Positions 1 to 8,384 of a DNA stretch of 64,000 nucleotides are shown here, one piece after another (the stretch's first letter is position 1; every line of letters begins with the position of its first letter). The stretch is from the NCBI RefSeq assembly GCF_040833975.1, contig NZ_CP162130.1, forward strand, positions 1,450,001 through 1,514,000, written 5' to 3'. The translations under genes and the position numbers were made by a program. Source of the stretch: Leptospira sp. WS92.C1. GTDB lineage: Bacteria > Spirochaetota > Leptospiria > Leptospirales > Leptospiraceae. The notes under the pieces are model-generated. The model was not told where the DNA came from. It saw nothing but the letters and a program-made list of their open reading frames with translations, and did no database searches.

Positions 1-854
1 ATTTACGAAGATTTTGGTTAGCTCTAGATTTTTACGTGCAATTGCCATAATGAGATTCATAAGCTCTTGACCGTTTTTCAATTTTACCCCATTCTTGATT
101 AGAATTTTTACGATATGAGTATGGTTTTGGTCTGTTGCGGCTTCCAAAGCGGAATACGCTCCGTCGAATCCGATCCAATTGATGTTGGCCCCGGCTCGGA
201 TGAGTTTCTTCACGATATTTGCATTGCCAAGATACGAAGCGATTTCCAAAGGGTGGTTGAGGATGTTGATTCGACTTCCGTAAACTTTTCTTTGAAGTGG
301 TGTAAAATTTACGGAAGCATCTTTGCGAAGTAAGAGATTTACGATTGGTTCGTGTTGAAAGGCAATGGCACGTAGGATCGGGGTAACATAAAAAAATCGT
401 GTGTATCTACATCCGCTCCGTTTTCTAAGGCAAACTTAGTTTGTTCGATATTGCCCGTGAAAGAAGCGGTCAGTAGCAACTCGTTTGGATTTGTGATTTT
501 GGCACCGGCATTCTTTAAAATTTGTTCGATTTTACGGAATTTTTTTTGATATTCAATTCGATCCTCGTTTCCATAAAAATAAAGTCTGTCATAGACAAGA
601 CCAAACGCTGTTCTTCCTAAAATTCGTTTTTTATTTCGGATGGATTTTTTTGGGATTTCAGATTCATTTTGATAAGCGAAGTTGATATCGGCGCCTGTTT
701 CGAGAGCTTTTTGAACTTCATCTGGATCTCCATTTAACGTTGCTTTAATCAACCTTTCGTTTTCGTTTGCGAAAAGAAGAGACGAAACAGAAATTGCAAA
801 GAATAAAATCGAGAAACGGATCGTTTTTACAAGCACTTTGGAAATTGGATTCAT
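1..854 (-). pseudogene. Frameshifted ankyrin-repeat exported protein (paralogue of 6318-7385), 3' part outside the window
   Basis: The first 171 codons from the ATG at 854 give a signal peptide (about residues 1-29) and ankyrin-type helices nearly identical to the intact paralogue at 6318-7385. The reading frame is then lost at the A run 390-396, which has seven A where the paralogue has eight (6914-6921). The homology continues on the minus strand to base 1, so the original gene ran past the window edge. Bases about 113-335 are clearly diverged from the paralogue, while both flanks are almost identical. A homopolymer miscall is an alternative to a true null allele. Ankyrin repeats mediate protein-protein contacts; an exported location is inferred from the signal peptide. 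Confidence 0.8.
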
Positions 855-1080
855 ATGTCCGATTTACCACGAAACCCTCCAAAAAGAAAACAGATTCCAA
901 GATGGAGGAAGACTGATCGCGGAAAAACTGACCATCGAAGCCAAGAAGGTTGTAGGAAAAAAATCGTAAATTCGGAAGAGTCAATCCAAAGGACTCCGTT
1001 TTGAACGTTTATCCCAAATGTTTGTCCACTTCTTTTTCCAAAGATTGGGTCGGATTGGATCTGGATGAAAACGAAAAAAT
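1..1080. repeat. Long direct duplication, copy 1 (partner 6525-7608)
   Basis: The ankyrin gene and about 225 bp upstream of its start codon are present again at 6525-7608 in the same orientation. Identity is very high at both ends and falls in an internal block of about 220 bp. After about 1078 the two copies diverge abruptly. The duplicated upstream DNA contains broken reading frames in both copies and no intact gene. Confidence 0.9.
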
Positions 1081-2282
1081 ACGAATTCAGTCCGATATGA
1101 GACATTTCAATCTGGAAAAAATCTTGAGTCCTCTATATTTCACCAAGATAGAAATTTAGTATGAGGAGTCGCCTCCTACTTACTTGGAATCGAGTGCTAC
1201 CAAAACAGAAAGGAACGATGCTCCAACTCGCAAAAAAGCGGTCTGCGCGATTCGAGTTCGCTTGGTATTTCGACGATCTAAACAAAAATTCCTAAATCTC
1301 AATTTTGATCGATAAGAGAAGACTTATCGTATCAAAAAGCGGCCTTTCCCAGCGTCAGTATTGTAAGGAAAAAAAGATTCAATCTACTATGTTCCGTACC
1401 ATTGAGAAAGATAATTAAAAATCAGAACAAAGACGGCTTTGTGGAAGTTCCTAATTCTTTTGCAAACGTTGCTCTTCTTTCGGGTCTGAATTTTTGACTC
1501 TAAAAATAGATTTGTCGCGCGATGCACATCTTCAAATGAATCTACAGTTTAGTCTTGATAGATGCTAAGCCCGGGTAATCGAAACGTATATTTGTGCTCT
1601 GGAATCCTAGATTTAAGAAAATCGAATGTACTTTCTATAATCATAAAAGATAAAATGAAGAAGAATCCCTATTTTGTCAAAGAGCTGATTTCTTTTTTGT
1701 AATCCGAAGAGACAAACTGAAAGACTCGACAGGAACAAAGGTTGATTTTGTCTTTGGCAGAAGAGATGGGAAGAAAGTAAATTTCCGTGGCCGAATACGA
1801 AAGAAGAAGTTCAAAAGATTCTCTTGGAAAGATTTCATTGGTTGTTGAACGGGATCGATTTTTTCAAAGAACACAAGACGCTATAATATCAGAAAGTAAT
1901 CTGAAACGATTGACTATTCTCAAAATTATATAAAAAGTAAAACGTCTTTTCTTTTGATTTAAGATTACTTCCGGATCATGTATGGGAACTAAAAAGAATC
2001 ATTATATTCTTAAATATGAAAGATGAAGAAGATTCAAAAATTAAAAAACGGAAGGAAGTTGAGTGTTAGTTGGAATCATGCTTAGGGGAGATACTTTGAA
2101 ATTTTACAAATTGATTCCAAGAATGCTGGAGCCAAATGATCCTTGCGTGTCTTTGCGAAATCGATTCAAATCTTGGGAAAGAAAGCCAAAGCAGTCTTTC
2201 CACAACAGATCTACCGCAACCGCGGCGAACTGTGGTTGATTCGGCGCAAGTTGTAAACGGAAAGAATCCTAGTTTGTTGTTC
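855..2282. other. 1.4 kb of decayed sequence without an intact gene
   Basis: No reading frame stays open for a convincing length on either strand. The part next to the ankyrin start (to about 1078) is shared with copy 2 of the duplication. Short protein-like stretches appear in alternating plus-strand frames, as expected for old pseudogenes. The only recognisable piece is the IS66 tnpB relic near 1690-1895. A plus-strand stretch around 2110-2260 also looks like eroded coding sequence but was not assigned. Confidence 0.6.
1690..1896 (+). pseudogene. Relic of an IS66-family TnpB (Orf2) accessory transposition protein
   Basis: Translated in one plus-strand frame with two internal stops, this stretch matches the C-terminal half of IS66 Orf2/TnpB. 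It has a CN-x-KR-like turn, then FCLWQKRWEE, KFPWP, an EEVQ helix, and WLLNGIDFFKEHK followed by a YQKV-like end. In IS66 elements this small protein is needed with TnpA and TnpC for transposition. The N-terminal half and tnpC are not recognisable here, and no terminal inverted repeats could be paired, so only a fossil remains. Family recognition is from memory of the conserved FPWP and GIDFF segments. Confidence 0.7.
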
Positions 2283-3473
2283 TTAGGTTTTTTTCAGCAA
2301 TCGATCTCGAACATACATAAACGGCCTTTCGCTCACTAAGTGCAATACATACGCGACTAAAAAGATCACAATTCCTACCGGAATAACATATAGGAAAAAT
2401 TCGTAAGAATAAACCTTTTTGTCCATAAAAATCAGTCTTCTGGAAAGTGGAACCATTATGACTACGTGAACCAAATAGGCACAATAGGTAAGTTTTGAGG
2501 TAACCGAAAAAAATTTCCAAGAGAAGAGTTTTGCAATCGGATCTTCTTTTCTAAGGCAGAATGCCTGTATCAAACCCCATAAAATTGAGGCCGTAGTGAA
2601 TCGAAATGCTTGAGTTAGCCCGGGTTCGAATTCATCAATGAGAAAAATATAACTAATGAGTATGATCCAAACAAAACTATGGAGAAGAGTTGTAATCTTA
2701 CCTAAACCGATCAGCTTATCCAACCAGATCTTTTTATACACAAAAATATACGCAAATATAATTCCGTAAAAGATGGAATCAATATGACCGTGGAATGGGT
2801 AATATATATTATTATTGTATAATTCAATCTCATTTCCGGCTCCCGAAACGAGGATCACATTGATTTCGAAATAGATACGATAGACTAAGGGAAGGATTGC
2901 TAAAAAAAATAAACTAGAAAGTTTAAATTTATCCGGAATGAACTTAAAAACGAATAATAAAAACATTGGAAAAAAAATGTAAAATTGCTCTTCCAATGAA
3001 AGAGACCATCCATGAAACATTGTTCCTCTGATATAGTCGGACAAGTAAAAGATATCCACCCAAATTTTACTTCTGAAAGCGACTAATTGTTCGGCAACAA
3101 GAGGAGGGGCCGATTTTATAAAGGACGGGTACAATATGAAGTATTGAATCGCAAGAAATAAATAGTATGACGGAAATATTCTTAATATTCTTTTAATGTA
3201 AAAATTTTTCCAATGAATCGTATTGTTTACTTTTAACTCTTTTAATAAAGGAGCTGCTATCAAAAAACCGCTCATTACAAAAAATAAATCAAGGTATAAA
3301 GATCCATTATCAAAAAAATGTCTTATGTATTGATTCGGATCCAGAATTTGGGATTGTAGGGGTCTATACATATGCCCAGCAACCACCATTAAAAATCCGA
3401 AAGTTCTTAAACCGTTTAGCGGGGCGATTTCTCTTTCGTCGTAACGAAAAATGTTGAGAAAATAGTCTCTCAT
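2283..3473 (-). CDS. Acyltransferase family 3 membrane protein (OafA-like)
   Basis: A 396-residue polytopic membrane protein of the acyltransferase-3 family, which O-acylates sugars of surface glycans or other envelope substrates using a cytoplasmic acyl donor. Family signatures are the N-terminal NGLRTFGFLMVVAGH segment with the conserved histidine at the end of the first membrane helix, the DLFFVMSGFLIA motif, and the SLSLEEQFYIFFP motif near residues 155-170. Length is typical, with about ten hydrophobic helices. It overlaps the upstream gene (ends 3470) by 4 nt, so the two are probably translated together. The substrate cannot be told; acylation of a polysaccharide or lipid-linked sugar is the likely role. 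Confidence 0.85.
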   Translation of the reverse strand: MRDYFLNIFRYDEREIAPLNGLRTFGFLMVVAGHMYRPLQSQILDPNQYIRHFFDNGSLYLDLFFVMSGFLIAAPLLKELKVNNTIHWKNFYIKRILRIFPSYYLFLAIQYFILYPSFIKSAPPLVAEQLVAFRSKIWVDIFYLSDYIRGTMFHGWSLSLEEQFYIFFPMFLLFVFKFIPDKFKLSSLFFLAILPLVYRIYFEINVILVSGAGNEIELYNNNIYYPFHGHIDSIFYGIIFAYIFVYKKIWLDKLIGLGKITTLLHSFVWIILISYIFLIDEFEPGLTQAFRFTTASILWGLIQAFCLRKEDPIAKLFSWKFFSVTSKLTYCAYLVHVVIMVPLSRRLIFMDKKVYSYEFFLYVIPVGIVIFLVAYVLHLVSERPFMYVRDRLLKKT

Positions 3474-4975
3474 TGATCAATCCTAACTATATTTTTTTTA
3501 TACACGATTGTATTTGGATCCAAACGAATCAAGATCTCTGATTCAGCGTCCGGTGTTGCAAATGTGATATGTTTTAGTCCTTTCGTTTGGCCGCAACGAA
3601 GATTTTCAGGAACTAAAAATCCCCATTCCGATAAAAAGCAACCATGATAACCCGTCCTCTCCATTCTTAATAGAACTCCAATTGCGAGATCACCTTGCTC
3701 GAAATTTTTCGCATCCTGCTTCCAATGTAATACGTACTTTGTATTTTTATCGAGTGCGAGTTCTTGGAGTATCTTTTCGGGTCTATCGTCATATATATAT
3801 ACTTTTTGTTTGCCGTACAATCCAACGACTCCTACAAGGATTAATATTAGAAAGATTTGATTCGGTCTATTTAGTTCCAATTCGAATTTATACAATAGAA
3901 CTTTTAAACAAAGATAAAACCAAAATCCTGAAAGTATATATGTGAACCAGTATACATGGGGGATAAGACCTCCTTTCATTTTGAAGGCACCAAATAGAGT
4001 TATGAAAAACGACCAGATTAGGATTTTCAAAAGCATCCGGTCGAAACTCTCCAATCTATTTCTGTTAAAAAAGGGTATTCCGAATAAAAATCCCACAAAT
4101 AGTAAAGTTGGGAATGATTCCGAAAACATAAATGGCCCTGAATAATATGAAAATACATATTTTAAAACAGGTCCGGGTTTGTTAAAGGTTGTGTTTTTAA
4201 TCGCTAATAGTATAACATTCGTCAGGTTTCCCGGTGAATGAGTGAATTCTTCCATGAATGGAGGAAGCCAGACGATTAACGTAAACAATGTTCCGAGGAG
4301 AACCCAAACAATACTTCTTTTCTGTTTTATGACTTCGAACTTAAAAATATTATAATGATGATATAATCCGACCAAAAATAGAGGAACTATAAATGAAATT
4401 GCAACGATCTGATTTTGGATAATAAAACTTGAACTAAATATCATCCAAAATAGAAAATTAGGTTTCCCTAAAATGAATCCTATCACCGAAACGATAAATA
4501 GAAAAACGGGAAACAGGATGAATCCTGGACCCCAAAGATTCGAAAAAAAATTTGGTAAGAGATTTCCAAGACCTAACAGAGTTCCAAACAACAAATACGC
4601 GGTTGAAAGCCTATTTTTAGAAACCTGTCGAAGTAACGATATAGTTATCAATATAAAAAATAAATTATAAAAACAAATTCCGATTAAGTGGGCACCATGA
4701 ATGGACTTGGGAAAAACTAATATTTTCTGAAAAAATGCTAATACATAGAAAGTAATCGGACCCGGATGATTTACGACAAATCTTGAATACGATCCTAAGG
4801 TCTCTTCTCCTTTCGTAGCTCGTTCGATCTGCAATGCATTCGCGGCAAAGTCACCCGTCTCCTGGTATGGCTGAGTAAAAAACTGCGAATTGACACCAAG
4901 GTAAGTAATAAAACAGAACACTATGATTTGTATTTCGAAGGATGGGATTTTAAGATATTTTTTCAGTTCGGTCAT
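3470..4975 (-). CDS. Polytopic membrane protein, GT-C glycosyltransferase-like
   Basis: A 501-residue protein with around eleven hydrophobic segments and an extracytoplasmic first loop containing ETGDFAANALQIERA (Asp about 42). An acidic residue in this loop after the first helix is the usual catalytic position of GT-C transferases, which use lipid-phosphate sugars. The C-terminal 100 residues form a soluble tail. No specific family could be named. The direct 4-nt overlap with an acyltransferase supports a joint role in decorating a surface glycan or lipid. A non-enzymatic membrane protein remains possible. Confidence 0.6.
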   Translation of the reverse strand: MTELKKYLKIPSFEIQIIVFCFITYLGVNSQFFTQPYQETGDFAANALQIERATKGEETLGSYSRFVVNHPGPITFYVLAFFQKILVFPKSIHGAHLIGICFYNLFFILITISLLRQVSKNRLSTAYLLFGTLLGLGNLLPNFFSNLWGPGFILFPVFLFIVSVIGFILGKPNFLFWMIFSSSFIIQNQIVAISFIVPLFLVGLYHHYNIFKFEVIKQKRSIVWVLLGTLFTLIVWLPPFMEEFTHSPGNLTNVILLAIKNTTFNKPGPVLKYVFSYYSGPFMFSESFPTLLFVGFLFGIPFFNRNRLESFDRMLLKILIWSFFITLFGAFKMKGGLIPHVYWFTYILSGFWFYLCLKVLLYKFELELNRPNQIFLILILVGVVGLYGKQKVYIYDDRPEKILQELALDKNTKYVLHWKQDAKNFEQGDLAIGVLLRMERTGYHGCFLSEWGFLVPENLRCGQTKGLKHITFATPDAESEILIRLDPNTIVYKKNIVRIDQ

Positions 4976-5525
4976 GGGTTAAGAAGAGGTGGTTTCCCAA
5001 TCAGAATTCGTGGACTTAAAGTTTCGGTCAAGTAGATTCTAACGGGACAAAACAAAGTGATTCTACCCTTTCTGTTTTTGTAGTTTCCCACTTAAAAACG
5101 TATATCTCAGTCAACTCCCAAAATAGAACGAATGCTATAAATTATACTCGTAAGAATGACACGGTTCGGATTTTAAGAGGTGATGTTTTCTTTCTAGCGT
5201 TCTTTCGAATCAGAGGTGTATTGTATATCAGAGGGAACTGATGGAAAATTTTGGGAAACCATATTTAGACAAAACAAAAATATTTGGAGTTTTTGATACG
5301 GCCATTGTATTGCCTGAAGTTGGTAATCATTACAAGGACGTTCCTGGGTGGATTTATGCAGGGAGTTTATAATAGGAAAATTCACATTCTAAGAATGAAT
5401 ACTTGGATCCCAGTTGTTCTTTAACGAAAAGTGTAAAGTCAGTCCACTCATTTTGTTCGCAACTCATGACGTCCCTTGCGTTTGCTAAGGTCTACTGATA
5501 CTGATTTCTCGCAAAAAAATATTCT
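4976..5525. other. Intergenic, 550 bp, no convincing gene
   Basis: This lies between the start of the membrane-protein pair and the 3' end of the next minus-strand gene. A 43-codon plus-strand frame from the ATG at 5240 (begins MENFGKPYLD, ends at a TAA near 5371) has no recognisable relatives. It has the look of a C-terminal gene fragment. Nothing else stands out. Confidence 0.4.
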
Positions 5526-6134
5526 CTATAAAGAATCGATTTTTAGAGTTTGCTCTGTCTGTTTGTTGGAAATTTTAACTTCTAACTTCAATCCTGTCTT
5601 GGACTGGAACCTGCTCAAAATTCTTTCGATCGGTCCTTGCGGTGCTTTGATTTTGCAATCCGGTGGTAAGGATTCGATCGTTTCATCGCTCAATCGCAGT
5701 CTTGCGAATTCTATCTTTTCGGGTTTTAGATCTCTTTCCGGAACGACCCAATCCGATTCCACACAGCTCAGACTTTCCTGTGTGCTGAGAAAAATTTTAA
5801 ATTTCCAGTCGGCGGAAGGGAATCTAACTATCTTGGACGTTTCTTCATTTTTTATAAATAGAAAGAATGTCGGAAACCCGTCCTTGCCGTCTCCGCTCGC
5901 TTTTACATAAAGAGTGAGCGATTCTATTTTTATTTTAGAAGATGAGGATTGAACTGTAAACGCTGCCGGACTCATCGTCTTTGCGACCATCCCGATCACT
6001 AAAACTACAAGGACCAAGTTTAGAATAAAGATCAGTCGGATTCTTGAAAATTTGGAGGACCCGGATTTGCCCCGGCTTTCCTCTAAAAATTTTCGAAATT
6101 CTTCCGGAGAACGAGAATGATAACCACCGGCCAT
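5526..6134 (-). CDS. Hypothetical single-pass membrane protein
   Basis: Not recognised. The start is set at the ATG at 6134 (MAGGYHSRS) because a strong AAGGAG lies 9 nt upstream (6144-6149); a longer frame opens at 6221. The product is about 202 residues. It has a short charged cytoplasmic N-terminus, one transmembrane helix (IFILNLVLVVLVIGMVA, about residues 35-52), then a roughly 145-residue extracytoplasmic domain rich in beta-prone segments with two cysteines. The topology resembles an anchored periplasmic domain. It stands alone between the membrane pair and the ankyrin gene, so context gives no function. Confidence 0.7.
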   Translation of the reverse strand: MAGGYHSRSPEEFRKFLEESRGKSGSSKFSRIRLIFILNLVLVVLVIGMVAKTMSPAAFTVQSSSSKIKIESLTLYVKASGDGKDGFPTFFLFIKNEETSKIVRFPSADWKFKIFLSTQESLSCVESDWVVPERDLKPEKIEFARLRLSDETIESLPPDCKIKAPQGPIERILSRFQSKTGLKLEVKISNKQTEQTLKIDSL

Positions 6135-6317
6135 ATCAGGGATCTCCTTGTTTCCAATGTTTTTAAATTTTTCTAGAGAGTCGTAAAATCGATACTCTTT
6201 TTTCTGAATCTTTGTCCACAATCAAAGCGAAAATTGAACAACGATCCGCTGCAACTTTTTCTTTGGAGAAAGAGCAAAACAAATGTTTGGAAAGGATTTT
6301 AGGGCTTAAAAAAGTTA

Positions 6318-7385
6318 TTATTCTTTGATTCCATGGCTTTTCAAAAACAAGAGCATCTTTTGATCTTTATTTTTTTGGGCTATCTCAATCGCCTCTTGTG
6401 CAAGAGCTTTTGTATCGACACCTTTTTTCAAGAGAAAATCTACAATTTCAATGGAACCAGATTCAACTGCTGTTACAAATGGTGTAATGCCATGAGGGCC
6501 ATAAGCATTTATATTTGTACCTGCATTTACGAAGATTTTGGTTAGCTCTAGATTTTTACGTGCAATTGCCATAATGAGATTCATAAGCTCTTGACCGTTT
6601 TTCAATTTTACCCCATTCTTGATTAGAATTTTTACGATCTGAGTGTGATTTTCCCTTGTAGCCATCATCAAAGCAGAAGGAGCTCCATCGAATCCGATCC
6701 AATTGACATTGGCTCCTGCTCGGATGAGTTTTATTACGATTTTTTTGTTACCTTTGTAAGAAGCGATAAGAAGAGGTGGATATAAAATTTTAACAGATGA
6801 ACTATTGATTTGTTTTTGAAGCGGAGTCAAATTTACGGAAGCATCTTTGCGAAGTAAGAGATTTACGATTGGTTCGTGTTGAAAGGTAATGGCACGTTGG
6901 ATCGGGGTAACATAAAAAAAATCGTGTGTATCTACATCCGCTCCGTTTTCTAAGGCAAACTTAGTTTGTTCGATATTGCCCGTGAAAGAAGCGGTCAGTA
7001 GCAACTCGTTTGGATTCGTGATTTTGGCACCGGCATTCTTTAAAATTTGTTCGATTTTACGGAATTTTTTTTGATATTCAATTCGATCCTCGTTTCCATA
7101 AAAATAAAGTCTGTCATAGACAAGACCAAACGCTGTTCTTCCTAAAATTTGTTCTCTATGTCTGATGGAATTTTTTGGGATTTCAGATTCGTTTTGATAA
7201 GCGAAGTTGATATCGGTGCCTGTTTCGAGAGCTTTTTGAACTTCATCCGGATCTCCTTCTAACGTCGCTTCAATCAACTTTTCGTTTGCGTTTGCGTCTG
7301 CGAAAAGAAGAGACGAAACAGAAATTGCAAAGAATAAAATCGAGAAACGGATCGTTTTTAAAACCACTTTGGAAATTGGATTCAT
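6318..7385 (-). CDS. Exported ankyrin-repeat protein, intact copy
   Basis: A 355-residue protein with an N-terminal signal peptide (about residues 1-29, hydrophobic core SILFFAISVSSLLFA) followed by seven to eight ankyrin units. Clear units are ELLLTASFTGNIEQTKFALENGA, TPIQRAI-LLLRKDASV, PPLLIASYKGNKK-LIRAGANVN, ALMMATRENHTQIVKILIKNG, LIMAIARKNLELTKIF-NAGTNIN and TPFVTAVESGSIEIVDFLLKKG. Ankyrin repeats bind proteins; periplasmic or surface location is inferred. No lipobox cysteine is seen. The neighbouring copy at 1-854 is the same gene with a frameshift, so this appears to be the functional member of a duplicated pair. Confidence 0.88.
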   Translation of the reverse strand: MNPISKVVLKTIRFSILFFAISVSSLLFADANANEKLIEATLEGDPDEVQKALETGTDINFAYQNESEIPKNSIRHREQILGRTAFGLVYDRLYFYGNEDRIEYQKKFRKIEQILKNAGAKITNPNELLLTASFTGNIEQTKFALENGADVDTHDFFYVTPIQRAITFQHEPIVNLLLRKDASVNLTPLQKQINSSSVKILYPPLLIASYKGNKKIVIKLIRAGANVNWIGFDGAPSALMMATRENHTQIVKILIKNGVKLKNGQELMNLIMAIARKNLELTKIFVNAGTNINAYGPHGITPFVTAVESGSIEIVDFLLKKGVDTKALAQEAIEIAQKNKDQKMLLFLKSHGIKE

Positions 7386-7608
7386 ATGTCCGATTTACCA
7401 CGAAACCCTCCAAAAAGAAAACAGATTCCAAGATGGAGGAAGACTGATCGCAGAAAAACTGACCATCGAAGCCAAGAAGGTTGTAGGAAAAAAATCGTAA
7501 ATTCGGAAGAGTCAATCCAAAGGACTCCGTTTTGAACGTTTATCCCAAATGTTTGTCCACTTCTTTTTCCAAAGATTGGGTCGGATTGGATCTGGATGAA
7601 AACAAAAA
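6525..7608. repeat. Long direct duplication, copy 2 (partner 1-1080)
   Basis: Partner of the repeat at the start of the window. It covers most of the ankyrin gene and about 225 bp upstream. Indels against copy 1 include one A in the homopolymer at 6914-6921 and 6 bp within the signal-peptide junction (GTTTGC repeats near 7285). Homology ends near 7608, where this copy runs into a GTGGGAACTCC repeat. Confidence 0.9.
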
Positions 7609-8150
7609 AACTCCCTGAGAAATTTTGTGGGAACTCCCTCGTTTTTAAAAAATTCAATTCTTCAATCCTAATTTATCCAACCAACAAACAGCCCGTAGAA
7701 AAGTAGGAACTCCTAGATTTTCCGTCTTTGGCAAAAACCTCTTTTCCTTTCATCTTTACAACAAAACATTTATCGACAAAATTTTGTGGGAACTCCCTCG
7801 CATAACAGGAGAACACAATAAAGGCGAGAATAAAGGAAACGCTCGCATTACCCTGAAAGCCAAGGACTGAAATCTGAGAACCGATCGCACCGATTATAAT
7901 CACACCTGTAGTCATCGTAAGAAAAACCACATTTTCGGTCCCAGAAACTCCGGGACATGCGTAAGTATTTCTTCATTGTCCTAGATAAAAAAATTTAGAT
8001 GTCTCTTTGTTTTATTGGCATATACCCAAGAAAGATGATCTTAAAAATTTCTAGGAACTCATAGAAAATAAAACACAAATCAAAGAACAAGTTTTCCGTT
8101 CGTTTTTTAAAAGTATAAATAGAAATAAGTTTTATACAAAAATTAATTAT

Positions 8151-8170
8151 TTTCTAGGAGTTCCTAGAAA
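8151..8170. repeat. 20-bp palindrome TTTCTAGGAGTTCCTAGAAA with a diverged copy at 8048-8067
   Basis: The arms TTTCTAGGA and TCCTAGAAA are perfect inverted copies separated by GT. A related imperfect form, TTTCTAGGAACTCATAGAAA, lies 100 bp upstream. The same CTAGGAACTC core recurs at 8400 and, as GTAGGAACTCATAC, in the 55-bp array before ftsK. It may be an operator or a fossil of a dispersed repeat. Confidence 0.6.
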
Positions 8171-8188
8171 TTTCTACTTCTTTTAAAG

Positions 8189-8216
8189 AAAGCCTGAGGC
8201 CTGATTTTTAGGCTTT
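8189..8216 (+). terminator. Weak stem-loop
   Basis: AAAGCCT (8189-8195) pairs with AGGCTTT (8210-8216). There is no T run after it, so termination is uncertain. Confidence 0.25.
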
Positions 8217-8384
8217 GATTCCTTAGCAAGTACGTTTCATTTCTTGCTCTTCAATTTACAAAAATATGAATGATTTTATACACAAAGTAATATTATTACG
8301 CATAATTGAATTAAATAACATAAATGAAATATTTTTTTTTTCTAAAAAGAAATTTCGGTGACATTAAACTCTATGAGGAACAAA

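Larger units (their letters stand above)
7386..8384. other. 1 kb non-coding region with short repeats and palindromes
   Basis: Bases 7386-7608 are the duplicated decayed sequence. The segment AAATTTTGTGGGAACTCCCTCG occurs near 7621 and again near 7782. A minus-strand frame around 7800-7930 encodes a hydrophobic stretch (TTGVIIIGAIGSQ) that may be a membrane-protein fragment, but it is interrupted by the second repeat copy. From 8040 on the DNA is very AT-rich and carries related GGAACTC palindromes, listed separately. Confidence 0.5.

Noticed and set aside
851..1105. Short minus-strand frames upstream of each ankyrin copy (also 7382-7657)
   Set aside because: They overlap the duplicated decayed region, lack start signals and have no domain; the sequence looks like eroded coding DNA of the other strand.
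7673..7930. 85-codon minus-strand membrane-protein gene
   Set aside because: The hydrophobic part is joined to sequence from a dispersed GGAACTCC repeat, so at most it is a gene fragment.
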